Position numbers and translations under genes: made by a program | Shown: in pieces, positions 1-6,261 of the stretch | Numbering within the stretch: the first letter of the stretch is position 1 | Layout of the letters: each line of letters opens with the position of its first letter | Source: an uncultured Atopobiaceae bacterium | Lineage (GTDB): Bacteria; Actinomycetota; Coriobacteriia; Coriobacteriales; Atopobiaceae | DNA: 8,465 bases | Direction: 5' to 3' | Assembly (NCBI GenBank): GCA_944321005.1 | Contig: CALUJT010000087.1 | Span: 1 to 8,465 of the forward strand | The notes under the pieces: model-generated | The model's input: only the letters and a program-made list of their open reading frames with translations | Databases searched by the model: none | Told to the model about the DNA's origin: nothing

Positions 1-127
1 CCAGGCCGGCATCGGCGAGGTGGTCTACCTCGACGACAAGTACGACGGCACGGAGGACAACCGCATCTCCAAGAACATCCTCGACCGCTGCGGCGTGTCC
101 TACCGCCAGATGACGCTCAAGGACTAG
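1..127 (+). CDS. C-terminal end of a probable dCMP deaminase (ComEB-like)
   Basis: Only the last 41 residues are in the window, read from base 2 to a TAG stop at 125-127. The stretch QAGIGEVVYLDDKYDG, followed by NRISKNILDRCGVSYRQM, resembles the end of zinc-dependent deoxycytidylate deaminases. There a hydrophobic strand (EVVYLDDKY) comes before a helix that carries the last part of the fold, and the chain ends soon after a GVxYRQ-type strand. The family deaminates dCMP to dUMP, feeding thymidylate synthesis in the cytoplasm. The catalytic HxE and PCxxC motifs lie upstream of the window and cannot be checked, so the call rests on the tail alone. Another member of the cytidine deaminase superfamily is possible. 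No clear T-tract terminator follows the stop. Confidence 0.62.
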   Translation, partial: QAGIGEVVYLDDKYDGTEDNRISKNILDRCGVSYRQMTLKD

Positions 128-214
128 GCCCCGCGCGCCGCCCCGGCGAAGGCCTCGCCCGCGCGCCGACTGCGCGGATACCGTGGCGTTTCCCCAAAGC
201 CCCTGAATGGCGGG

Positions 215-220
215 TATACT
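215..220 (+). promoter_or_regulatory. Putative -10 element (TATACT) for the membrane DnaJ-like gene
   Basis: TATACT, preceded by GGG, lies 42 bases before the ATG at 262 in the only moderately AT-rich part of the 134-bp spacer 128-261. No good -35 hexamer is visible at 16-18 bp spacing; the nearest candidate is a weak GTTTCC around 188-193. The same GGGTAT core occurs before the dnaJ at 1547 and before phoH, which supports it as a recurrent promoter form in this genome. Confidence 0.45.
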
Positions 221-261
221 CTCCCCATCTGTGACGTATCGCCAGCAGGGAGACATGCCAC

Positions 262-1368
262 ATGGCATCAATGAACGAGAAGGACTACTACGCCATCCTC
301 GGCGTCGAGAAGGACGCGTCCACCGAGGACATCCGCAAGGCGTTCCAGACCAAGGCCAGGAAGCTCCACCCGGACGTCAACAAGGAGCCGGATGCCGAGG
401 AGCGGTTCAAGGAGGTCTCCGAGGCCTACGCCGTCCTCTCCGACCCCGACAAGCGCAAGCGCTACGACGCCATGCGCTCCGGCAGCCCCTTCGCCGGGGC
501 CGGCTACGGCGCCCCCGCCGGCGGCGGCTACGGAGACCCCTTCGGCGGCAGCCCGTTTGGCTGGGGACCCTTCGGCGGCGGCTTCGGCGGCGCCTCGCAG
601 CGTCGCAGGTCGCGCGCCTATAATCCGCGCGCCGGCGCCGACGTGGTCTACGAGCTCACGCTCGATGCGGAGACGGCCGCGGTAGGTGCGCGCCGCGGCG
701 TCACCTACCAGCGCTACGCCGCCTGCGAGGCGTGCCACGGCTCGGGCTCCGTGGTGTCCGACCACCCCGAGACCTGCCCCACCTGCGGCGGCGCCGGCCA
801 CATAACCGTGGACACCGGCCTCTTCGGCGTGATGATGATGACGTGCCCGGAGTGCGAGGGCACGGGCAGGGTGGTCGCGGACCCGTGCCGCTCCTGCGGC
901 GGCTCGGGCCGCACGCTCACGGCGAGCGAGGTTGTCGTGGACGTCCCCGCCGGCAGCCACGACGGCGACGAGGTCCGCGTGCCCGGCATGGGCAACGCCG
1001 GCACCAACGGCTCCTCGACGGGCGACTTCGTCTGCCGCGTGTGCGTCCCGGAGGAGCGCCTCACCCGCTCCCAGGTGAGCGGCTTCAACTCCATCGGCTT
1101 CGCGCTTCCGTTCCTCGTGCTGGGACTTCTCACGGGCACGCTCGCCTCGCTCGCGCTCATCGTGATAGTCCCCGCAGTCATAGGCGTCTACTTCGTCGTC
1201 CGCGACGGCGTGAAGACCAAGGCCCGCTGGTGGAGGAACGCCGGCGTGGCGGTTGCCAACGGCGCCTCCAACGGCTTCATGATCGCCCTGGTCTTCGCCC
1301 TCATGTTCTCGTGCACCTCGGGTCTGGGGCGCGGCGGGTTCATGGGCAGGGGCTACTACTACGGGTAG
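262..1368 (+). CDS. DnaJ-like co-chaperone with C-terminal transmembrane segments
   Basis: The protein has 368 residues. It starts with a J domain (about 6-70) carrying the HPD motif at 36-38, which in this family stimulates DnaK ATPase activity. A Gly/Phe-rich linker (about 74-112) follows, then four CxxCxGxG zinc-binding repeats at 155-162, 172-179, 195-202 and 209-216. The first client-binding beta domain closes around 222-266. From there it departs from standard DnaJ: the second beta domain and dimerisation helix are absent. In their place are a long hydrophobic stretch (about 278-313, enough for two membrane passes), a basic loop (KTKARWWR, 318-325), another hydrophobic helix (about 333-352) and a Gly/Tyr-rich tail ending GRGYYYG. 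The ATG at 262 is chosen because AGGGAG at 247-252 lies 9 bases upstream. I infer a membrane-attached J-protein that recruits DnaK to the membrane. The J-domain and zinc-finger calls are secure; the membrane topology is not proven. Confidence 0.85.
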   Translation: MASMNEKDYYAILGVEKDASTEDIRKAFQTKARKLHPDVNKEPDAEERFKEVSEAYAVLSDPDKRKRYDAMRSGSPFAGAGYGAPAGGGYGDPFGGSPFGWGPFGGGFGGASQRRRSRAYNPRAGADVVYELTLDAETAAVGARRGVTYQRYAACEACHGSGSVVSDHPETCPTCGGAGHITVDTGLFGVMMMTCPECEGTGRVVADPCRSCGGSGRTLTASEVVVDVPAGSHDGDEVRVPGMGNAGTNGSSTGDFVCRVCVPEERLTRSQVSGFNSIGFALPFLVLGLLTGTLASLALIVIVPAVIGVYFVVRDGVKTKARWWRNAGVAVANGASNGFMIALVFALMFSCTSGLGRGGFMGRGYYYG

Positions 1369-1449
1369 CCCGGCCGCTGCGGGGCGCGGCGACGCCACGG
1401 CCTTGCGCCGGGCTGAGCGCCTTTCAGAAAAGTGCTAGTTTTGTTCTCT

Positions 1450-1514
1450 GGCGGGGCTCGTCCCCGCCTTCCTAGGGTATAAGGCACATGGCCCCGCCGC
1501 TCGCCGCGCGGGGC
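1450..1514 (+). other. Pair of GC-rich hairpins with alternative pairings before dnaJ
   Basis: Within the 178-bp spacer 1369-1546, GGCGGGG (1450-1456) and CCCCGCC (1462-1468) form a perfect 7-bp stem with a 5-base loop, and GCCCCGC (1491-1497) with GCGGGGC (1508-1514) forms another. The first arm can equally pair with 1491-1498 over 8 bp, so mutually exclusive folds are possible in a read-through transcript. A transcript from the -10 at 1478-1483 would contain only the second hairpin. There is no U-tract after either stem, so a classical terminator is unlikely. In DNA this rich in G+C such pairings can arise by chance. Confidence 0.35.
1478..1483 (+). promoter_or_regulatory. Putative -10 element (TATAAG) before dnaJ
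   Basis: TATAAG preceded by GGG lies 64 bases before the GTG at 1547, just after the first hairpin of the spacer. At 17-bp spacing the expected -35 region reads GGCTCG and falls inside that hairpin, so no recognisable -35 is present. If real, the second dnaJ can be transcribed separately from the upstream J-protein gene. Confidence 0.4.
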
Positions 1515-1535
1515 TCCTGGCACGCACGAGTCTCT

Positions 1536-1539
1536 GGAG
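1536..1539 (+). promoter_or_regulatory. Ribosome binding site (GGAG) that favours the GTG start of dnaJ
   Basis: GGAG ends 1 base before an ATG at 1541 but 7 bases before an in-frame GTG at 1547. The latter spacing is normal for initiation and the former is too short, so the GTG is preferred. The choice removes only two residues (Met-His). Confidence 0.6.
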
Positions 1540-1546
1540 TATGCAC

Positions 1547-2824
1547 GTGGAACCGAAGAAGGACTACTACGAGGTGCTCGAGGTGCCTCGCGACGCGGAC
1601 GCTAAGACCATCAAGCGCGCGTTTCTCAAGAAGGCGCGCACGCTGCACCCGGACGTCAACAAGGCCCCGGACGCGGAGGAGCGCTTCAAGGAGGTAAACG
1701 AGGCCTACGCCGTCCTCTCGGACGACCAGAAGCGCGCCAACTACGACCGCTACGGAGACCCCAACGGCCCCATGGGCTTCGGCTCCGACTACGTGGACGT
1801 CTCGGACATCTTTGGCGGGGGCGGCTTCGGCTTCGGGGACATCTTCGACTCCTTCTTCGGCGGGGGCTCGCGCGGCGCGGCCGGCACCGCGGCGCGCACC
1901 CGCGGCCGCGACATGGGCATCCGCCTCACCATCACCCTCGAGGAGGCCGCGGCGGGCTGCAAGAAGACCGTCGCCTACACGCGCCTCGCCCCGTGCGAGG
2001 ACTGCGGCGGCACCGGCGCCGCCGAGGGCGGTCACATGCACACCTGCGAGCGCTGCCACGGCACCGGGCGCGTGGTGGAGGTGCAGCGCACCATATTCGG
2101 CCAGATGCAGACCCAGACAACCTGCCCCGCCTGCCACGGCCAGGGCCAGGTCATAGACCACCCCTGCGAGACCTGCGAGGGCCAGGGTCGCGCGCCCTCG
2201 CGCGAGAAGGTCGAGGTCCAGGTGCCGGCCGGCGTCCACTCCGGGCAGACCATCACCGTCGACGGCAAGGGCGAGGCGGGCGTCCGCGGCGACGCCTCCG
2301 GCAACCTCGTCGTGAGCGTGGAGGTGGCCGAGTCCGAGCGCTTCGAGCGCCGCGGTGACGACCTCTACTGCACCGTGCAGGTGGACTCCCTCCAGGCCAT
2401 TCTCGGCACGGCCGTCACCATAGACGGCATCATGGAGGGCGAGCGCGTGACCGTGGAGGTGCCCGCGGGCTGCCAGTTTGGCCAGCAGGTCGTGGTGGAG
2501 CGCAAGGGCATGCCGCGCATGGGCATGATCGCGCGCGGCAACCTCGTGGCCGTGGTCCAGGTGGTGACCCCGCGCGACCTCACCAAGAAGCAGCTTCTGG
2601 ACGTGGCGGCCATCGTGGCCGAGCGCGCCCTCGACGACCCCGGCACCGCTGACGAGAAGGACGCGGGCGCCGAGAAGAGCGCGAGTGCCGAGAAGGGCGC
2701 CCGCAGGCATGCCGACAAGAGCGCCGAGGCCGAGGGCTTCTCCGCCGCCGCGGAGAACGCGGCGGAGCACTTTGCCAAGGAGCGCTGGCACGCGCCCAAG
2801 AACCCGTTCAGGAGCCGCAAGTGA
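1547..2824 (+). CDS. dnaJ: Chaperone protein DnaJ (full-length type I paralogue)
   Basis: The protein has 425 residues from the GTG. It contains a J domain (about 4-68) with HPD at 34-36, a Gly/Phe-rich linker (about 88-109) and two beta-rich client-binding regions. Four zinc-binding repeats sit between them at 150-157, 167-174, 193-200 and 207-214. The second beta domain is present (about 266-345), unlike in the J-protein just upstream. In this family the protein delivers unfolded clients to DnaK in the cytoplasm and triggers its ATPase. Residues from about 363 form a low-complexity Ala/Glu/Lys tail with repeated AEK/ADK motifs, longer than in a typical DnaJ of 375-390 residues. The usual LGV of helix I reads LEV here (residues 11-13), an odd change at a conserved glycine. 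The stop overlaps the mtaB start by 4 bases. No dnaK, grpE or hrcA lies in the window, so this may be a second dnaJ of the genome rather than the heat-shock operon copy. Confidence 0.93.
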   Translation: MEPKKDYYEVLEVPRDADAKTIKRAFLKKARTLHPDVNKAPDAEERFKEVNEAYAVLSDDQKRANYDRYGDPNGPMGFGSDYVDVSDIFGGGGFGFGDIFDSFFGGGSRGAAGTAARTRGRDMGIRLTITLEEAAAGCKKTVAYTRLAPCEDCGGTGAAEGGHMHTCERCHGTGRVVEVQRTIFGQMQTQTTCPACHGQGQVIDHPCETCEGQGRAPSREKVEVQVPAGVHSGQTITVDGKGEAGVRGDASGNLVVSVEVAESERFERRGDDLYCTVQVDSLQAILGTAVTIDGIMEGERVTVEVPAGCQFGQQVVVERKGMPRMGMIARGNLVAVVQVVTPRDLTKKQLLDVAAIVAERALDDPGTADEKDAGAEKSASAEKGARRHADKSAEAEGFSAAAENAAEHFAKERWHAPKNPFRSRK

Positions 2825-4104
2825 CGACGCCGACCGCGCCCACGGTCGCCCTCGTCAACCTGGGGTGCCGCGTCAACCGCGTGGAGCTCGACCTCATGGC
2901 CTCCGAGCTCGAGCGCGCCGGCGCCCGCATCGCGCCAGAGGGTGAGGCCGACGTCGTGGTGGTCAACACCTGCGCCGTCACCGGCGAGGCCGAGGCCAAG
3001 GCCAGGAAGGCCGTGCGCCGCGCCGCGTCGCTGCCGGGAGAGCCTCTCGTGGTGGCAACGGGCTGCGTGGCGAGCCTCTTCGCGGACGAGCTCGCCGCGC
3101 TCGCGCCCAACGTGGTGGTGGAGCGCGACAAGGGCCTCGTTGCTGGTCGCGTGATCGAGCGCCTGGGCCTCGACTGCGCCTCCGAGCCCGACCCCGCCGG
3201 CGCCTGCGCCGGCACCCCCACGCCCACGGGGCGCACCCGCCCCGGCATCAAGGTCCAGGACGGCTGCGACAACCGCTGCACGTACTGCATCGTTTGGAAG
3301 GCGCGCGGGAAGGCGCGCTCCGTCGTCCCCGCCGAGGTCCTCCGCTCCGTGCGGGAGGCCCAGGGGCGCGGAGCCCGCGAGGTCGTTCTCACGGGCATCA
3401 ACCTGGGCTGCTACCGTGCCGAGGGCGAGGGCGGGCGCGAGATGGGGCTGCCCGGGCTCCTGGACCTCCTGCTCGAGCGCACGGACGTGGAGCGCATCCG
3501 CCTCTCGTCCATCGAGCCGCCAGACGTCACGCCCGAGCTCTGCGCTGTCATGGCTCGCGCCGGCGAGCGCGTGGCGCCCTTCCTGCACGTGTGCCTCCAG
3601 TCAGGCTGCGACGAGACCCTGCGCCGCATGGCCCGCGTCTATCGCACGGACCTCTTCCGCCGCGTGGTGGAGACCGCGCGCGAGGCGGTGCCCGGGCTCG
3701 CCCTGGGAACGGACCTCATCGTGGGCTTTCCCGGCGAGACGGACGAGGAGTTCGAGGCGTCCCTCGCGTTCTGCCGCGAGATGAGCTTCGCCAAGATGCA
3801 CGTCTTCCGCTACTCCCGGCGTCCCGGGACGCCGGCCGCCACCATGCCCGGCCAGGTTGACCCGCACGTGATGGCCGAGCGCGGCCGCCGCGCCCGCGCG
3901 CTCGCCGACGAGCTTCGCCTCGCGGAGGCGCGCCGCCTCGTGGGCGCCCGGGACCTCGTGATGGTGCAGTACCCCGGCCGCGGCGTCTCCGGCGGCCTCT
4001 TCGACGTGCTCGTGGACCCCGCGCTCCCGCTGGACTCCCTCGTGCCGGTGCGGCTCGCCTCCGTGCGTGGCGACGCCACCCTCGTGGGGGAGACGCTGCC
4101 GTAG
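2821..4104 (+). CDS. mtaB: tRNA t6A37 methylthiotransferase MtaB (radical SAM)
   Basis: The protein has 427 residues and belongs to the MiaB/RimO/MtaB family. The N-terminal domain binds an iron-sulfur cluster through C16 (in LGCRVN), C51 (in NTCAVT) and C82 (in TGCVA). The radical SAM cluster motif C149-x3-C153-x2-C156 is followed by RGKARS. LGCRVN is the MtaB signature, against GCQMN in MiaB and GCPKN in RimO. The enzyme adds a methylthio group to t6A at position 37 of ANN-decoding tRNAs, giving ms2t6A and steadying codon pairing. Residues from about 376 would be the TRAM RNA-binding domain, which is short and divergent. The start is a GTG whose bases overlap the dnaJ TGA, with AGGAG at 2810-2814 six bases upstream, so translation is probably coupled to dnaJ. 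Next to dnaJ is a common place for this gene in Gram-positive genomes. Confidence 0.9.
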   Translation: MTTPTAPTVALVNLGCRVNRVELDLMASELERAGARIAPEGEADVVVVNTCAVTGEAEAKARKAVRRAASLPGEPLVVATGCVASLFADELAALAPNVVVERDKGLVAGRVIERLGLDCASEPDPAGACAGTPTPTGRTRPGIKVQDGCDNRCTYCIVWKARGKARSVVPAEVLRSVREAQGRGAREVVLTGINLGCYRAEGEGGREMGLPGLLDLLLERTDVERIRLSSIEPPDVTPELCAVMARAGERVAPFLHVCLQSGCDETLRRMARVYRTDLFRRVVETAREAVPGLALGTDLIVGFPGETDEEFEASLAFCREMSFAKMHVFRYSRRPGTPAATMPGQVDPHVMAERGRRARALADELRLAEARRLVGARDLVMVQYPGRGVSGGLFDVLVDPALPLDSLVPVRLASVRGDATLVGETLP

Positions 4105-4152
4105 CGCGGTTCTTCTCGCCGCGCGCCCGACGGCCGCATTCCGCCGCGCCCC

Positions 4153-4231
4153 GCGTAGTACGCACAGTTCGAGAAAGTCCGTTTTGCCATCTGCGGATAT
4201 ATGAAACTTAAGCGAACTGTGCGTACTACGC
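4153..4231. repeat. 79-bp element: perfect 19-bp inverted repeat around an AT-rich core
   Basis: The arm GCGTAGTACGCACAGTTCG (4153-4171) is matched exactly by its reverse complement at 4213-4231. The 41-base centre is about 39% G+C, far below the surrounding sequence, and holds a smaller TCCG/CGGA pairing (4178-4181 with 4194-4197). It lies between mtaB and phoH, shows no ORF, has no obvious flanking duplication and no T-tract. It could be a small non-autonomous mobile element (MITE-like), a dispersed intergenic palindrome, or a protein-binding or RNA stem. The sequence does not decide between these. Confidence 0.85.
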
Positions 4232-4263
4232 CACGTTTGGGGGACGCCCCCGGCCCCCCGTGG
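4231..4263 (+). other. GC-rich nested hairpin following the palindrome
   Basis: CCACG (4231-4235) pairs with CGTGG (4259-4263), and inside it GGGGG (4239-4243) pairs with CCCCC (4247-4251) around ACG. It starts on the last base of the inverted-repeat element. With no T-tract after it, it is a poor fit to an intrinsic terminator, but it is the only strong hairpin between mtaB and the phoH promoter. Confidence 0.35.
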
Positions 4264-4280
4264 CCCGCTCCCGTGCCAGC

Positions 4281-4309
4281 CGGACCCGCGCACGCGTTTC
4301 GGGTATCAT
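4281..4309 (+). promoter_or_regulatory. Putative promoter of the phoH-recO operon
   Basis: TATCAT at 4304-4309 is preceded by GGG and, at exactly 17 bp, by CGGACC (4281-4286), which matches the G, A and C of the TTGACA consensus. It lies 30 bases before the phoH ATG and after the hairpin region, a suitable place to start the five-gene operon. The -35 is weak. Confidence 0.5.
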
Positions 4310-4339
4310 CTGGGTAGCCGCAACCGTCCCAGGAGGAGC

Positions 4340-5338
4340 ATGGAGCCAACGCAGGTCCGTCTCACCATCCCAGACTCCGTCGACCCCACGGCCCTCATGG
4401 GCCCGGCCGACGCGCTCTTGCGCCGCATAGAGGCGAGCTTCGACGCCATGATCTCGGTTCGCGGCAACCAGGTGACGCTCTCCGGCCCCGTTGCGGTGGT
4501 GGACCAGCTGACCTCTGTCTTCTCGCGCCTCATCCGCCTTGTGGAGGCCGGCGAGGCCCCCACCCCGGACGACGTGGACCTCGTGATCGACCAGGTGCGC
4601 CACGGGGCCGCGCGCGTGGACCTCGCCGGGGACGACATACTGCTCACGTACCGCGGCCGCGCCATCCGCCCCAAGACCGCCGGCCAGAAGCGCTACGTCG
4701 AGTCCATCCGCTCCAACACCATCACCTTTGGCATCGGCCCCGCCGGCACCGGCAAGACCTACCTCGCCATGGCCATGGCGGTGGCCGCGCTCAAGCGCCG
4801 CGAGGTGGGCCGCATCGTGCTCACGCGTCCCGTGGTGGAGGCGGGGGAGTCCCTGGGCTACCTCCCCGGAACGCTCGAGGAGAAGCTCGACCCGTACGTG
4901 CGCCCGCTCTACGACGCGCTCTTCGACATGACGGACATCGGCAAGGGCAACGCCCTCATCGAGGACGGCGTGATAGAGATCGCGCCGCTGGCCTTCATGC
5001 GCGGGCGCACCTTCAACAACGCCTTCGTCATCCTGGACGAGGCCCAGAACACCACGCCCGAGCAGATGAAGATGTTCCTCACGCGCCTGGGCTTCTCGTC
5101 AAAGTTCGTGGTCACGGGGGACGCCTCGCAGCGAGACGTCAGCGGCGTGGGCGGCCTGGAGTCCGCCCGCCGCGTGCTCGAGGGCATCGACGACGTCTCC
5201 TTCGTCGACCTGGACCGCAACGACATCGTCCGCCACACGCTCGTGGCGCGCATCGTGGACGCGTACGCCGCGGACGCCGCCGGACGCGCCCGCGAGGGGG
5301 AGGACCGTGCAGAGAAGGGGGCCGTCCATGAGCGATGA
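4340..5338 (+). CDS. phoH: PhoH family ATPase (YbeZ/PhoL type)
   Basis: The protein has 332 residues, close to the usual size for PhoH/YbeZ. The N-terminal third is a small domain of KH-like type (about 1-80), typical of these proteins and consistent with RNA binding. The P-loop ATPase domain follows, with Walker A GPAGTGKT (133-140), the conserved TRPVVEAGESLGYLPG block (162-177), Walker B VILDEAQN (230-237) and the TGDASQRD segment (259-266). It is a cytoplasmic nucleotide-binding protein linked to RNA metabolism, and in several bacteria it works with YbeY, whose gene overlaps it here by 11 bases. AGGAGG at 4331-4336 ends only 3 bases before the ATG, a short spacing, but no better start is seen. 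The last 20 residues are charged and variable. The precise RNA target in this organism cannot be told from sequence. Confidence 0.93.
   Translation: MEPTQVRLTIPDSVDPTALMGPADALLRRIEASFDAMISVRGNQVTLSGPVAVVDQLTSVFSRLIRLVEAGEAPTPDDVDLVIDQVRHGAARVDLAGDDILLTYRGRAIRPKTAGQKRYVESIRSNTITFGIGPAGTGKTYLAMAMAVAALKRREVGRIVLTRPVVEAGESLGYLPGTLEEKLDPYVRPLYDALFDMTDIGKGNALIEDGVIEIAPLAFMRGRTFNNAFVILDEAQNTTPEQMKMFLTRLGFSSKFVVTGDASQRDVSGVGGLESARRVLEGIDDVSFVDLDRNDIVRHTLVARIVDAYAADAAGRAREGEDRAEKGAVHER
5315..5321 (+). promoter_or_regulatory. Ribosome binding site favouring the ATG start of ybeY
   Basis: AAGGGGG ends 6 bases before the ATG at 5328. The upstream in-frame GTG at 5307 also has a purine run (GGAGG, 5299-5303) but only 3 bases of spacing. 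The ATG is preferred, though the longer form cannot be excluded. An ATG at 5355 has no ribosome binding site. Confidence 0.5.
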
Positions 5339-5864
5339 GCCTGTCACGCCCGTCATGTCCAACGACTACGACCTCTCGGCCGAGGGCGGCATCGTCGCGC
5401 CCATCTCCGAGGAGGAGCTCTTCTCCGACTGCGACCTCGTCCTCGGGCACGAGGGCGTGACGCGCCCGTGCATGGTCTCCGTCTCCCTGGTGGGCGAGGA
5501 GCGCATGCGCGAGATCAACCTCGAGTGGCGCGGCGTGGACCGCGCGACGGACGTGATCAGCCTCGAGTGCGAGCGCCCGGACGACCCCGCGCTCGCCCCC
5601 GGCGAGCCCTGCGAGCTCGGCGACATCGTGCTCGCGCCCACCTACATCGCCCGGCAGGCCGCGACCTTTGGCACCACCGAGGCCGACGAGTTTCGCCTGC
5701 TGCTCGTACACGGCCTGCTCCACCTCCTGGGCCACGACCACCTCGACGAGGCCGAGGCCGAGGCCATGGAGGCGCGCGAGGAGGAGCTGCTCGCCCTCCT
5801 GCCGTGCGACGCGCCCATCACGCACGTGACCCTCACTCGGCACAGGGAGGGGGTCGACGAGTGA
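5328..5864 (+). CDS. ybeY: Endoribonuclease YbeY (16S rRNA maturation)
   Basis: The protein has 178 residues from the preferred ATG. The UPF0054 signature HGLLHLLGHDH is at 128-138; in the family H128, H132 and H138 bind the catalytic zinc (H-x3-H-x5-H). Upstream are the conserved INLEWRGVDRATDVIS (63-78) and GDIVLAP (98-104) blocks. YbeY is a metal-dependent single-strand endoribonuclease that acts in maturation of the 16S rRNA 3' end and in ribosome quality control in the cytoplasm. An acidic, poorly conserved N-terminus of about 30 residues and a short C-terminal extension make it a little longer than the usual 150-160. It overlaps phoH by 11 bases and dgkA by 4. Its place between phoH and era agrees with a shared role in ribosomal RNA handling. 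Confidence 0.94.
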   Translation: MSDEPVTPVMSNDYDLSAEGGIVAPISEEELFSDCDLVLGHEGVTRPCMVSVSLVGEERMREINLEWRGVDRATDVISLECERPDDPALAPGEPCELGDIVLAPTYIARQAATFGTTEADEFRLLLVHGLLHLLGHDHLDEAEAEAMEAREEELLALLPCDAPITHVTLTRHREGVDE

Positions 5865-6235
5865 TCCCCGGGTCAAAGAGCGACCACCCCGGCTTTCGCA
5901 AGAGCTTCCTCTTTGCGATCCAGGGATTTCGCACCGCCGTCACGACCGAGCGCAACATCAAGGTCATGCTGGCGGCGGGGGCGCTTGCGGTGTCCGCGGG
6001 CCTCGTCGTGGGCCTCGACCCCCTGAGCTGGGCCGTCGTTCTTCTCTGCTGTGCCGTGGTCATCATGGCGGAGCTCTTCAACACCGCCATCGAGACCGTC
6101 GTCGACCTCGTCTCGCCCGAGTTCCACCCGCTCGCCGGCCGTGCCAAGGACATCGCCGCGGCCGCGGTGTGGTTCCTCTCGGCCGTCGTGGCCGTGGTGG
6201 GGCTCATCGTCTTTGCCAACGCCATCTTCTTCTAG
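5861..6235 (+). CDS. dgkA: Diacylglycerol/undecaprenol kinase (DgkA family)
   Basis: The protein has 124 residues with three hydrophobic membrane segments (about 34-50, 54-72 and 98-121), the usual size and topology for the family. The active-site block AELFNTAIETVVDL (70-83) keeps the glutamates E71 and E78 and N74 that in this family bind Mg-ATP and lipid. It is followed by the HPLAGRAKDIAAAAV block (89-103). Gram-positive members mainly phosphorylate undecaprenol, recycling the lipid carrier for cell-wall synthesis, although they are often named diacylglycerol kinase; which substrate is used here is not shown. The start is a GTG sharing bases with the ybeY TGA (GTGA), with GGAGG at 5846-5850 ten bases upstream. 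An open frame extends far upstream in the same phase, but that part overlaps ybeY and is spurious. Confidence 0.92.
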   Translation: MIPGSKSDHPGFRKSFLFAIQGFRTAVTTERNIKVMLAAGALAVSAGLVVGLDPLSWAVVLLCCAVVIMAELFNTAIETVVDLVSPEFHPLAGRAKDIAAAAVWFLSAVVAVVGLIVFANAIFF

Positions 6236-6261
6236 CCGGGGCGCAGCCCCAGGGAGGTCCC

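Noticed and set aside
145..159. Small hairpin GGCGA/TCGCC after the dCMP deaminase stop
   Set aside because: Only 5 bp and no T-tract; expected by chance in this composition.
271..273. Alternative ATG start for the first J-protein
   Set aside because: The ribosome binding site at 247-252 would be 18 bases away; the ATG at 262 has normal spacing.
1430..1440. AAGTGCTAG resembling half of a CIRCE (HrcA) operator
   Set aside because: The partner half TTAGCACTC is absent at the required 9-base distance, and no HAIR (HspR) palindrome is seen either.
1368..1447. Possible terminator after the first J-protein: GCCCGGC (1368-1374) with GCCGGGC (1407-1413), then a T-rich run
   Set aside because: The stem encloses 32 bases and the T-rich run starts more than 20 bases after it, so it does not fit an intrinsic terminator.
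268..2791. Long open frames on the minus strand (268-1398 and 1472-2791) opposite the two dnaJ genes
   Set aside because: They are rich in Ala/Gly/Arg/His with no recognisable domain and mirror strongly conserved DnaJ codons on the + strand. In GC-rich DNA such antisense frames stay open by codon bias.
2365..3588. Minus-strand open frame of 407 codons across dnaJ and mtaB
   Set aside because: It spans two well-supported + strand genes, has no motif and low-complexity composition; a shadow frame.
6169..6261. Upstream extension of era in the same frame
   Set aside because: It lies over the conserved end of dgkA, and the ATG at 6262 has its own AGGGAGG.
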